Shown one piece after another: positions 8,829 through 15,943 of a stretch of 64,000 nt of DNA. Position numbers and translations under genes: made by a program. The notes beneath the pieces were generated by a model. It saw only the letters and a list, made by a program, of their open reading frames with translations, had not been told where the DNA came from and made no database searches. Origin of the DNA: Hymenobacter amundsenii (GTDB lineage: Bacteria; Bacteroidota; Bacteroidia; Cytophagales; Hymenobacteraceae); assembly GCF_002204745.1 (NCBI RefSeq), contig NZ_NIRR01000004.1, positions 62,001-126,000 on the forward strand. Direction: 5' to 3'. Positions within the stretch are counted from its first letter, which is position 1. Each line of letters starts with the position of its first letter.

Positions 8829-8885
8829 AGGCGATAAAAGGAGGTCATTCTTCGTTTTACTCTGAATGACGTTCTCGCTCACTTC

Positions 8886-9665
8886 TCAGAAAGAGTAATT
8901 GAGCGAGGCCTTGATGACGCGGTTCTGGGCGTCGAAGTTGTTGTTCTTGTCCAGCGACGAGAGGCCGTAATCGTAGCCCGCGCTCAGGCCGAAGCCGTTC
9001 TGGAACTGGTAGCCCAGGCCACCAACCACCGCAAAATCGACGGTACGGAGCTGGTCTTTCACGTCGAAATCCTGCTTGAAGGCCGAGAAGCCAAAGGCGC
9101 TGGCCTGCACCCGGGCCTTACCCGAGAGCAGGACCGAGGCCTGGGGGCCGGCGTACACGTACAGGCCGTCGGTGAGGTAGGCCTTGGCCAGCACCGGAAT
9201 ATCGAGGTAGGCGAGGCGGCCGGTGGCCGTTACCTTGGCGTTCAGGAAATCGAACTGCTTAAGCGGCACGCGGCCGGTGAGCACAGTGCCCTTCTCCGAG
9301 TAGCCGATGCCGGGCTCAATGGCGAAACGCGGGCCCAGGGGCAGCGTGGCGTAGAGGCCGGCATAGAAGCCAGGCTTCGTGGATTTGGTTACGGCCCCGT
9401 TGGTGTAGTCGGCCAGGTCCATGACGCTGTTCACGGCGTCGCCCGAGAAGTCGGACACGTTCAGGCCGGCCCGGACACCGAACTTCACACCATCGGTGGC
9501 CGAGGACGACGAGTAGGAGGGCGTGGCACGCACCGGACGGGCCTGGGCCGGGCCGGTGTACTTGGGTACGCGGTGGGTAGTAACCTGGGCTTCAGAAACC
9601 GTAGTAAAAGCCGAAATCAAAAGGGTAGCCGCGGCCAGGCGGCCGAAAAGTCGCTTCGTATTCAT
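8886..9665 (-). CDS. outer-membrane beta-barrel protein (PorT-like)
   Basis: A 259-residue exported protein. The signal peptide ends at SEAQ. After a short Ser/Pro-rich linker comes a barrel-type domain of alternating strands: VKFGVRAGLNVSDF, PGFYAGLYATLPL, FAIEPGIGYSEKG, LAYLDIPVLAKAYL, and a terminal KASLNYSF ending in phenylalanine, as expected for barrel insertion. This is the PorT/outer-membrane beta-barrel family so common in Bacteroidota; a transport or assembly role cannot be told from sequence. It is divergent from the aromatic operon. Confidence 0.8.
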   Translation of the reverse strand: MNTKRLFGRLAAATLLISAFTTVSEAQVTTHRVPKYTGPAQARPVRATPSYSSSSATDGVKFGVRAGLNVSDFSGDAVNSVMDLADYTNGAVTKSTKPGFYAGLYATLPLGPRFAIEPGIGYSEKGTVLTGRVPLKQFDFLNAKVTATGRLAYLDIPVLAKAYLTDGLYVYAGPQASVLLSGKARVQASAFGFSAFKQDFDVKDQLRTVDFAVVGGLGYQFQNGFGLSAGYDYGLSSLDKNNNFDAQNRVIKASLNYSF

Positions 9666-9992
9666 GGTCAGGAAGTTTTGGAAGGAAGGTCCGGCCGCCG
9701 CGTTGCGCAGGGTGGGTGGCCGGTTACAGGAAGGAGATATTGCAAAACCGTGCCAGTTTTCGGGTGCTGGCGGGTTTGCGGTCTTCCGATGGAGCTTCTG
9801 AAAAAGATAAGCAGCTGTTGATCAACTGGAAAAAATGTGGCCTGCTAACCCGTTGCAACAGCCGGTTAATCCGCGCGCCCGATAGTTGGGGCGGCAGCGG
9901 CCGAGCGTTTGTTAGGCCATTTTCTTCCGGTTCGGATTTGGAATTACCAACTTCGGGCCCCACCTTGCCCCCAGAAAAGCCCCCTACTACCC
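9666..9992. other. upstream region of the aromatic amino acid operon
   Basis: 327 bases between the divergent barrel gene and the leader peptide. It should contain the operon promoter, but I find no full TTTG/TAnnTTTG pair; TTTG at 9908-9911 and a poor CGGATTTG at 9933-9940 are the best I can offer. No coding sequence is evident. Confidence 0.4.
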
Positions 9993-10070
9993 ATGCTTCA
10001 GCCCACGGCCCGCTTCTTCTTTAGCTATTACTTCTACTACCTCCCCGGTAGTCGAGCGGCCGTCCTGTAG
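9993..10070 (+). CDS. Phe/Tyr-rich leader peptide of the pheA operon attenuator
   Basis: A 25-codon open frame, too short for usual gene calling, that encodes MLQPTARFFFSYYFYY and then LPGSRAAVL. Residues 8-16 are four phenylalanines and four tyrosines in nine positions. It ends 20 bases before an intrinsic terminator and about 120 bases before pheA. This is the layout of amino-acid leader peptides such as PheL of enteric bacteria: a ribosome stalling on scarce charged tRNA-Phe or tRNA-Tyr would favour an antiterminator. The codons and pairing are seen directly; the mechanism is inferred. Confidence 0.8.
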   Translation: MLQPTARFFFSYYFYYLPGSRAAVL

Positions 10071-10105
10071 CATTTCTAACCGAAATTTTCAGCGCTCCCG
10101 ACACC
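10047..10105 (+). promoter_or_regulatory. antiterminator pairing of the pheA attenuator
   Basis: GGTAGTCGAGCG at 10047-10058, just after the Phe/Tyr codons, can pair with CGCTCCCGACACC at 10093-10105 through 11 base pairs with small bulges. The second segment is almost the whole 5' arm of the terminator, so the two structures exclude each other. A ribosome reaching the leader stop would cover the first segment and free the terminator. Confidence 0.7.
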
Positions 10106-10124
10106 ACCGGGAGGCGCTTTTTTT
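10091..10124 (+). terminator. intrinsic terminator of the pheA attenuator
   Basis: AGCGCTCCCG pairs with CGGGAGGCGCT (10 pairs, one bulged G) around a 7-base loop, followed directly by seven T. It stands between leader peptide and pheA, not at a gene end, which is the place for an attenuator. Confidence 0.85.
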
Positions 10125-10191
10125 GTGCCCGTTCCCACTGCCTTGCTCCCGCCCACCGAATAGTAAACTCACCATTTCATCACCTCCCCCC

Positions 10192-11076
10192 ATGATTGCC
10201 ATTCAGGGTTTCGAAGGAAGTTTCCACCAGATTGCCGCCCGCCAGCACTTCGGCGCGGGGGTGGCGGTGCAGCCCTGCCGCTCGTTCGGGGAGCTGACGG
10301 CCGCCGTGGTGAGCGGCAACGCGGCCGCGGCCGTAATGGCCATTGAGAATTCCATTGCGGGCAGCATTCTGCCCAATTACACGCTGCTGCGCCGGGCCGG
10401 GCTGCGGGTGGTGGGCGAGGTGTACCTGCACATCCGCCAGCACCTGCTGGCCCTGCCCGGCCAAACCATGGCCGACATCCGGGAGGTGCACTCCCACCCA
10501 ATGGCGCTGCTCCAGTGCACCGATTTCCTGGGCCGCTACCCGCACTGGCGGCTGGTGGAAACCGAGGATACGGCCCGGAGCGCCCAACGCCTACGGGAGC
10601 AGCCGCGCCCGGGCGTGGCGGCCGTGGCCGGCCAATTCGCCGCCGACCTGTTCGACCTGGCGCTACTGGCCCCCGACATCCACGCCGAACCCCACAACTA
10701 CACCCGCTTCCTGGTCCTGACCCGTCCCGCTGACGCCCCGGTGGAATCCCGGCCCAACAAGGCGTCGCTCTACTTCGAAGCCCCCCATGCCTCCGGCAGC
10801 CTGGCCCGGGTGCTTACGGCGGTAGCGGCCCAGGGTGTGAATTTGTCGAAATTGCAGTCGTGCCCCCAGCCGGGCCGTACCTGGCACTACTACTTCCACG
10901 CCGACCTGGAGTTCGACGACCCGGCCCGGCTGACCGATACCCTGACCGCCCTGGCCCCGCTCACGGAGGGGCTGCAAGTGCTGGGCTCCTACCGCCGCGG
11001 CCGGATGGCGAAGGCGGAGGGCGTTGGGGCCGTAGAAGAAATAGTGAAAGCGGTTACGAAAGAAACGTCATGCTGA
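10192..11076 (+). CDS. pheA: prephenate dehydratase with ACT domain
   Basis: Converts prephenate to phenylpyruvate, the committed step to phenylalanine. The 294-residue protein has the dehydratase domain (GFEGSFHQIAA, AIENSIAGSI) with the catalytic Thr171-Arg172-Phe173 in NYTRFLVL, then a C-terminal ACT domain from about residue 190 (SLYFEAPHASGSLARVL.., ESRP motif before it), the site of phenylalanine feedback in this family. There is no chorismate mutase domain; that activity sits in the DAHP synthase downstream. The ATG at 10192 was preferred to earlier in-frame codons because it directly precedes the IAIQGFEGS strand and lies after the attenuator. Its last residues TSC and the stop lie in a family A repeat. 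Confidence 0.94.
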   Translation: MIAIQGFEGSFHQIAARQHFGAGVAVQPCRSFGELTAAVVSGNAAAAVMAIENSIAGSILPNYTLLRRAGLRVVGEVYLHIRQHLLALPGQTMADIREVHSHPMALLQCTDFLGRYPHWRLVETEDTARSAQRLREQPRPGVAAVAGQFAADLFDLALLAPDIHAEPHNYTRFLVLTRPADAPVESRPNKASLYFEAPHASGSLARVLTAVAAQGVNLSKLQSCPQPGRTWHYYFHADLEFDDPARLTDTLTALAPLTEGLQVLGSYRRGRMAKAEGVGAVEEIVKAVTKETSC

Positions 11077-11103
11077 GCGCAGCCGGAGGCGGAGTCGAAG
11101 CAT
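11064..11103. repeat. single-arm copy of repeat family A overlapping the end of pheA
   Basis: AACGTCATGCTGAGCGCAGC followed by a diverged CGGAGTCGAAGCATG. The repeat supplies the last codons and the TGA stop of pheA. Unlike other copies it has no second arm nearby. Confidence 0.7.
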
Positions 11104-11166
11104 GAAGCTCTTCCTCGCTTACCACCCCATCACCTCCTCACCCCGTCACCCCACAGCACCCAAAAA

Positions 11167-12339
11167 ATGCAAGTTGCCAGCCGCCTTCAGCATACCCAGG
11201 AATACTACTTCTCGCAAAAGCTGCGCGAGATTGAAGGCCTGAACAAAACCGGTCCGTCGGTCATCAACCTCGGCATCGGTAGCCCCGACCTGCCGCCGCA
11301 CCCGCGCGTAGTAGCCGCCCTCACGGCCGCCGCCGCGCGGCCCGATACCCACGCCTACCAGAGCTACAAGGGTGTCGCCGCCCTGCGCCAAGCCATGAGC
11401 GGCTGGTACCAGCGGCAGTATGGTGTAGACCTCAATCCGGAAACCGAAATTCTGCCGCTGCTGGGTTCCAAGGAAGGCATCATGCACGTGAGCATGACGC
11501 TGCTCGAAGCCGGCGACGAGGTGCTGATTCCCAACCCCGGCTACCCCGCTTACCGTGCCGCTGCCCACCTGAGTGGGGCCACGCCCGTGCCCTACGACCT
11601 AACCGCCGAAAGCGGCTGGCTGCCCGACCTGGAAGCGCTGGCCGCCCAGGATCTGAGCCGGGTGAAGCTCATGTGGGTAAACTACCCGCACATGCCCACC
11701 GGCACCCCGCCGCCGGCCGGCTTCTTCGAGCGGCTGGTAGCTTTCGCCACGGTCCACAACATCCTGCTGGTCCACGACAACCCGTACAGCTTTATCCTCA
11801 ACGAGAGGCCCGCGCAAAGCCTGCTGGCCGTGCCGGGGGCGCGGGCGGTAGCGCTGGAGCTGAATTCGCTGAGCAAGTCGCACAACATGGCCGGCTGGCG
11901 GGTGGGCCTGCTGGCGGGCCGGGCCGACGTGCTCCAGGAGGTGCTGCGCTTCAAGAGCAACTTGGATTCGGGCATGTTCCTGCCGGTGCAGCTGGCGGCC
12001 GTGGAGGCGCTGAACCTCGATGAAAGCTGGTACCAGGACCTCAACGCCCACTACCGCGCCCGCCGCGAGCTGGTGCTGGAGCTGCTCACGCTGCTGGGCT
12101 GCCACCCCGAACCCGGCCAGGTGGGCCTGTTCGTGTGGGCCGCCGCGCCGCCCACCTACGCCGACGGCTACGCCCTGAGCGACGAAATCCTTCACGAAGC
12201 CCGCGTATTCCTCACGCCCGGCGGCATTTTCGGCAGCAACGGCAACGGCTTCATTCGCGTGAGCCTGTGCCAGACGCCGGAAGTGCTACAGCAGGCGTTG
12301 CAGCGGGTACGGACGGCGCGGGCGGCAGCGGCGAAATGA
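11167..12339 (+). CDS. pyridoxal-phosphate aminotransferase class I/II, probably aromatic
   Basis: A 390-residue fold-type I aminotransferase. The N-terminal substrate motif INLGIGSPDLPPH, the cofactor-binding Asn-Pro-Gly-Tyr of IPNPGYPAY, the Schiff-base lysine Lys237 in LNSLSKSHNMAGWRVG, and the C-terminal Arg in FIRVSLCQ are all present. Enzymes of this subgroup include LL-diaminopimelate and aspartate/aromatic aminotransferases. Position between pheA and tyrA suggests that it transaminates phenylpyruvate and 4-hydroxyphenylpyruvate; that is inferred from context. It lies 90 bases after pheA and within the operon governed by the attenuator. Confidence 0.85.
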   Translation: MQVASRLQHTQEYYFSQKLREIEGLNKTGPSVINLGIGSPDLPPHPRVVAALTAAAARPDTHAYQSYKGVAALRQAMSGWYQRQYGVDLNPETEILPLLGSKEGIMHVSMTLLEAGDEVLIPNPGYPAYRAAAHLSGATPVPYDLTAESGWLPDLEALAAQDLSRVKLMWVNYPHMPTGTPPPAGFFERLVAFATVHNILLVHDNPYSFILNERPAQSLLAVPGARAVALELNSLSKSHNMAGWRVGLLAGRADVLQEVLRFKSNLDSGMFLPVQLAAVEALNLDESWYQDLNAHYRARRELVLELLTLLGCHPEPGQVGLFVWAAAPPTYADGYALSDEILHEARVFLTPGGIFGSNGNGFIRVSLCQTPEVLQQALQRVRTARAAAAK

Positions 12340-12342
12340 AAA

Positions 12343-12497
12343 AGAACGGTGTCATGCTGAGCGGAGCCGAAGCATCTCTACCGCAGTGCTATAGGTCATG
12401 CTGAGGCCACGAAGCATCTCGCTTGCTGACACTGAATTACCACTACAATGAAGCGGTAGAGATGCTTCGACTGCGCTCCGCTAGGCTCAGCATGCCC
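12343..12497. repeat. palindromic intergenic repeat, family A (long copy)
   Basis: Contains GTCATGCTGAGCGGAGCCGAAGCATCTCTACCGC, a second partial GTCATGCTGAGGC, and the inverse arm GCGGTAGAGATGCTTCGACTGCGCTCCGC..GGCTCAGCATG. It lies inside the operon between the aminotransferase gene and tyrA. Confidence 0.8.
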
Positions 12498-12550
12498 CAT
12501 TCCTGTGACCACAACAGCACATTGTCAACATATTTAGCACATTCAAAAAC

Positions 12551-13396
12551 ATGGTCGTTACCATCATCGGCATTGGGTTAATCGGCGGCTCGCTGGCTTT
12601 GAGCCTCAAGGAAACCGGGCTGGCCCACCACATTATTGGGGTCGACCGGAGCCCGGAAAACCTGCGGCAGGCGGTAGCGCTGGGCCTGCTCGATGAGCCG
12701 GGCCACGACCTGGCCGAGGCCGTGCGCCGGGCTGACCTCGTCATCGTGTCGGTGCCGATGGACGCCATGCTCACGGTGCTGCCCCAGGTCCTGGATGCCG
12801 CCACTGACCGGCAGGTGGTGCTCGACGTGGGCTCGACCAAGGCCCTGCTGCTGGCCCAAGTGGCCGACCACCCGAACCGCGCCCGCTTCGTGGCCGTGCA
12901 CCCGATGGCAGGTACCGAGTACTCGGGGCCGGAAGCAGCGGTGCCGGGGCTGTTTCGCGACAAGACGCTGGTTATCTGCGATGCGGCCGCCAGCGCCCCC
13001 GATGCCGTGGCCCGGGTAGAGGCCGTGTTTGGGCGCCTGGCCATGCGGCTGGTGTACATGGATGCTCAGGCCCACGACCTGCACACGGCCTACGTGTCGC
13101 ACATTTCGCACATCACATCCTTTGCCCTGGCCCTCACCGTACTTAAAAAGGAGCAGAGCGACCAGCAGATTTTCGCATTGGCCAGCGGCGGCTTCGAGTC
13201 GACGGTGCGCCTGGCCAAAAGCTCGCCCGATATGTGGGTGCCCATCTTCCGCCAGAACCGCGACAACGTGCTCGATGTACTCGATGAGCACCTGCGCCAG
13301 CTCCAGCACCTGCGCGACCTGCTCGCCGCCGGCAACGACGCGGGTATGTACGAGCAGATTCAGCAGGCCAATTTGATTAAAAAGATTCTGAAGTGA
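12551..13396 (+). CDS. tyrA: prephenate dehydrogenase
   Basis: Oxidises prephenate to 4-hydroxyphenylpyruvate for tyrosine. The 281-residue protein begins with the NAD-binding loop GIGLIGGS (residues 7-14) and has the catalytic His117 in HPMAGTEYSGP, plus the HDLHTAYVSHISH helix of the dimerisation domain. No ACT or chorismate mutase domain is fused. Its start follows a long family A repeat by about 55 bases. As third gene of the aromatic operon it would be subject to the same Phe/Tyr leader. Confidence 0.94.
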   Translation: MVVTIIGIGLIGGSLALSLKETGLAHHIIGVDRSPENLRQAVALGLLDEPGHDLAEAVRRADLVIVSVPMDAMLTVLPQVLDAATDRQVVLDVGSTKALLLAQVADHPNRARFVAVHPMAGTEYSGPEAAVPGLFRDKTLVICDAAASAPDAVARVEAVFGRLAMRLVYMDAQAHDLHTAYVSHISHITSFALALTVLKKEQSDQQIFALASGGFESTVRLAKSSPDMWVPIFRQNRDNVLDVLDEHLRQLQHLRDLLAAGNDAGMYEQIQQANLIKKILK

Positions 13397-13420
13397 AGAT
13401 GCAGCGAAATGAGGGTGTAG

Positions 13421-13462
13421 GAAGAACGTCATGCTTCGACAAGCTCAGCATGACGTTCTTTT
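13421..13462 (+). terminator. repeat-derived hairpin with T-run between tyrA and aroG
   Basis: AAGAACGTCATGCT pairs perfectly with AGCATGACGTTCTT around an 11-base loop, followed by TTCTCTCTC. It is a short family A repeat and could act as a partial terminator inside the operon. Confidence 0.65.
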
Positions 13463-13513
13463 CTCTCTCAATCTCCCCGCCAACCCAACCGCAAAACTCA
13501 ACCAACTGACCCC

Positions 13514-14605
13514 ATGAGCCAACCGCAAACTGCCGCCGAAGCGGCCGTGAAGAACGACTTCCCCGGTAAAAAACCGCTGATTATTTCCGGGCCCTGCTCG
13601 GCCGAAACCGAAGAGCAGCTGATTGAAACCTGCACCCAGCTCGCCGCCACCGGCAAGGTGGATATGCTGCGGGCCGGCATCTGGAAGCCGCGTACCAAGC
13701 CGGGCATGTTCGAGGGCATCGGAACCAAGGGGCTGCCCTGGCTCCAGAAGGCCAGGGAGCTGACTGGCCTGCCGACCACCGTGGAAGTAGCCACGCCCAA
13801 GCACGTGGAAGACGCGCTGGCTTTCGAGGTAGACGTGCTCTGGATTGGGGCCCGCACCACCGTAAACCCGTTTTCGGTGCAGGCCATTGCCGATGCGCTG
13901 CGCGGTACCGATGTGCCGGTGTTCATCAAAAACCCCGTGCACCCCGACCTGGAGCTGTGGCTGGGCGCGGTGGAGCGGCTGGCCAAGGCTGGCGTGAAGA
14001 ACATCGGCCTCATTCATCGCGGGTTTGCCAGCTACGGCAACACCGAGTACCGCAACGCGCCCATGTGGCACCTGCCCATCGAGATGAAGCGCCGCCTGCC
14101 CGGCATGCCGCTCATTTGCGACCCGAGCCACATCTGCGGCAACCGTACCGGGCTGGCTGCCGTGGCCCAGAAGTCCATTAACCTGGATTTCGACGGGCTG
14201 ATGCTCGAATCGCACATCGACCCCGACAACGCCTGGAGCGACGCCAAGCAGCAGGTGACGCCCCAGCGCCTGGCCGAGCTGCTCGACGGCCTGGTGTGGC
14301 GCCACGAAACCAGCGACCAGCAGGAGTTTCTGACGGTGCTGGCCAAGCTGCGCGAGCAAATCAACCAGCTCGATGACGAGATTCTGCACCTGCTGGGCCG
14401 CCGCATGCAGGTGGCCGAAAGCATCGGCACTTACAAAAAGGAAAACGACATCACGATTCTGCAAACCAGCCGCTGGAACGAGATTCTGGAGCGCGGCATG
14501 CAGAAGGGCGACCAGCTAGGCCTCACCCACGACTTCATCCGCAAGTACTTCGATGCCGTCCACCTCGAATCCATCAACCGCCAAAATCGGGTGATGAACC
14601 GCTAG
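13514..14605 (+). CDS. aroG: bifunctional 3-deoxy-7-phosphoheptulonate synthase / chorismate mutase
   Basis: The first ~265 residues are a type I-beta DAHP synthase (KPLIISGPCSAETEEQL, AGIWKPRTKPGMFEG, IHRGFASYG, CDPSHICGNR), which joins erythrose 4-phosphate and phosphoenolpyruvate at the entry of the shikimate pathway. The last ~90 residues are an AroQ-type chorismate mutase (LREQINQLDDEILHLLGRRMQ), which makes the prephenate used by PheA and TyrA. This fusion at the end of the operon supplies the activity missing from both of them. Total length 363. In similar fusions the mutase domain also senses prephenate; I infer but cannot see that here. Confidence 0.93.
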   Translation: MSQPQTAAEAAVKNDFPGKKPLIISGPCSAETEEQLIETCTQLAATGKVDMLRAGIWKPRTKPGMFEGIGTKGLPWLQKARELTGLPTTVEVATPKHVEDALAFEVDVLWIGARTTVNPFSVQAIADALRGTDVPVFIKNPVHPDLELWLGAVERLAKAGVKNIGLIHRGFASYGNTEYRNAPMWHLPIEMKRRLPGMPLICDPSHICGNRTGLAAVAQKSINLDFDGLMLESHIDPDNAWSDAKQQVTPQRLAELLDGLVWRHETSDQQEFLTVLAKLREQINQLDDEILHLLGRRMQVAESIGTYKKENDITILQTSRWNEILERGMQKGDQLGLTHDFIRKYFDAVHLESINRQNRVMNR

Positions 14606-14615
14606 CACCTATATC

Positions 14616-14675
14616 GTGAAGCAGAGCGGCAGTAGCGCGAAGCTCCAGCTTCGCGCTACTGCCGCTCTGCTTCAC
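14616..14675. repeat. perfect 60-base palindrome, repeat family B, probable operon terminator
   Basis: Two perfect 29-base arms, GTGAAGCAGAGCGG... and ...CCGCTCTGCTTCAC, around a CC centre. The core CGCGAAGCTCCAGCTTCGCG recurs at 33388-33477. It stands ten bases beyond the aroG stop and before the converging TPR gene, where a bidirectional terminator is expected, although there is no T-run. Confidence 0.85.
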
Positions 14676-14696
14676 GGCCCGAAGTGTAATCCGCTA

Positions 14697-15719
14697 TTAC
14701 TCCTTGCGCCGCTCCTTCTTACGCGTTTCGCGCTTCTCTTCGCGGGGGCTTCGGGGTTGAACAACAGGATTTTCCGGTACTGTTGCCATCTCCGGCTCTT
14801 CCGCCGGGGCCGGGGCATCCGGCGCGGGCGCGGTGGCTGGTTCAGGTGCCGCATCGGGAGCGGGGGCAGGGTCTTGGGGGGCGGCTTTGGCTGAGCTAGT
14901 TTGCCGGATTCGCTCCTCAATCTGCTGCATCAGAAAGCCGGCGTCTTCCTTGTGGTGGGCGTCGGGAAACAGGTGCTGGGCGCTGCGGGCGTGGTAGCGG
15001 GCCTTTTCCAGGTCGCGGAGTTCGAGCAGCACGAAGGCCAGGTTGAGGTGGGTGGTGGGGTTATTGTAGCGCAGCTCCAACGAGCGTTCGAAGGGCGGCA
15101 GGCTCTGGCGGAACCGGCCCAGGCGCTGGTAGGCGTAGCCTAGCGCAAAGTAGGAGAGGTAGTCGCCCTGGCCGTGGGCATGGGCTTGCTCGTACTCGGT
15201 AATCGTGCGCAGAAACACCTCATCCTCGCCCGTGTCCTGCTCGGCGCAGCCGCACTGCTGCACCGTGTAGTAATAGTCGCCGAGGGCGCGGGCGAGGCGG
15301 TAGTTGTTGGGGTGCTGGCGCTGGAGGCGGTCGAGGACTGAGCGCACCGCGAACCGGTAGCGCAGGCTGTCCTGGCCGATCTGGCGCAGGCTGTCGGGGG
15401 GCAGGTCGGTGAGCTTAAGGTCGCGGAAGGCGAAGCGGCTCAGCCCGGCGGTGGCCGTGTAGTAATTGAGGGCCAGGCTGGCCTTCTGCATAGCCACGGC
15501 GGGGTCGAGGTTGGCCGGATCGAGTTGGCCGAGCAGCTGCCAGGCCGACTCGTAGCGGCGCTCCAGTTCCAGTTGCCGGGCCCGGCGCAACGTGGTGGCC
15601 CGGGCCTCGGCCGGGGTAGCACGTTGCGCCGGGGCGTTTGTTGGCTGGGCCAGCGCTACCCCGGCCGAGGCCAGCAAGCTGCCGATAAGCAGGAACAGGA
15701 AAAGCAACAGACGGTTCAT
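14697..15719 (-). CDS. exported tetratricopeptide-repeat protein with Pro/Ala-rich tail
   Basis: A 340-residue protein. The signal peptide MNRLLLFLFLLIGSLLASAGVALAQ directs export. The middle part is helical with TPR-like units, for example YLSYFALGYAYQRLGRFRQS and PTTHLNLAFVLLELRDLEKARYHARSA. The last ~75 residues are a proline, alanine and glutamate-rich low-complexity tail ending in a strongly basic EKRETRKKERRKE. The start was moved inward to 15719, where the signal peptide begins. Function unknown; probably a periplasmic scaffold. Confidence 0.7.
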   Translation of the reverse strand: MNRLLLFLFLLIGSLLASAGVALAQPTNAPAQRATPAEARATTLRRARQLELERRYESAWQLLGQLDPANLDPAVAMQKASLALNYYTATAGLSRFAFRDLKLTDLPPDSLRQIGQDSLRYRFAVRSVLDRLQRQHPNNYRLARALGDYYYTVQQCGCAEQDTGEDEVFLRTITEYEQAHAHGQGDYLSYFALGYAYQRLGRFRQSLPPFERSLELRYNNPTTHLNLAFVLLELRDLEKARYHARSAQHLFPDAHHKEDAGFLMQQIEERIRQTSSAKAAPQDPAPAPDAAPEPATAPAPDAPAPAEEPEMATVPENPVVQPRSPREEKRETRKKERRKE

Positions 15720-15943
15720 GGTGCGCAAAGATGTGGGATTTTGCAACGTCGGCCCCACCCGGATAGTGCCGCGGACCTAGTGGCAAGCCGCGGAAAGCAA
15801 CCGCGCCGAAAAGTCTGCATAACCAATGAATTGGTTTGCCCGTGCCGGCCGGAAGTGCGAACTAGGCGGTCTGATTCGGCAACTGGCCGGGGCCGGGCCG
15901 TAATCTGGCATCATTCCTACCAAAATCTGCCTTTCTTGTAGCC

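Larger units (their letters stand above)
8470..8885. other. intergenic region with structured DNA
   Basis: 416 bases between the vWA gene and the converging barrel gene. I see no open reading frame that looks coding. It holds two hairpin-forming segments, 8655-8738 and 8786-8828, described separately. Confidence 0.6.
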
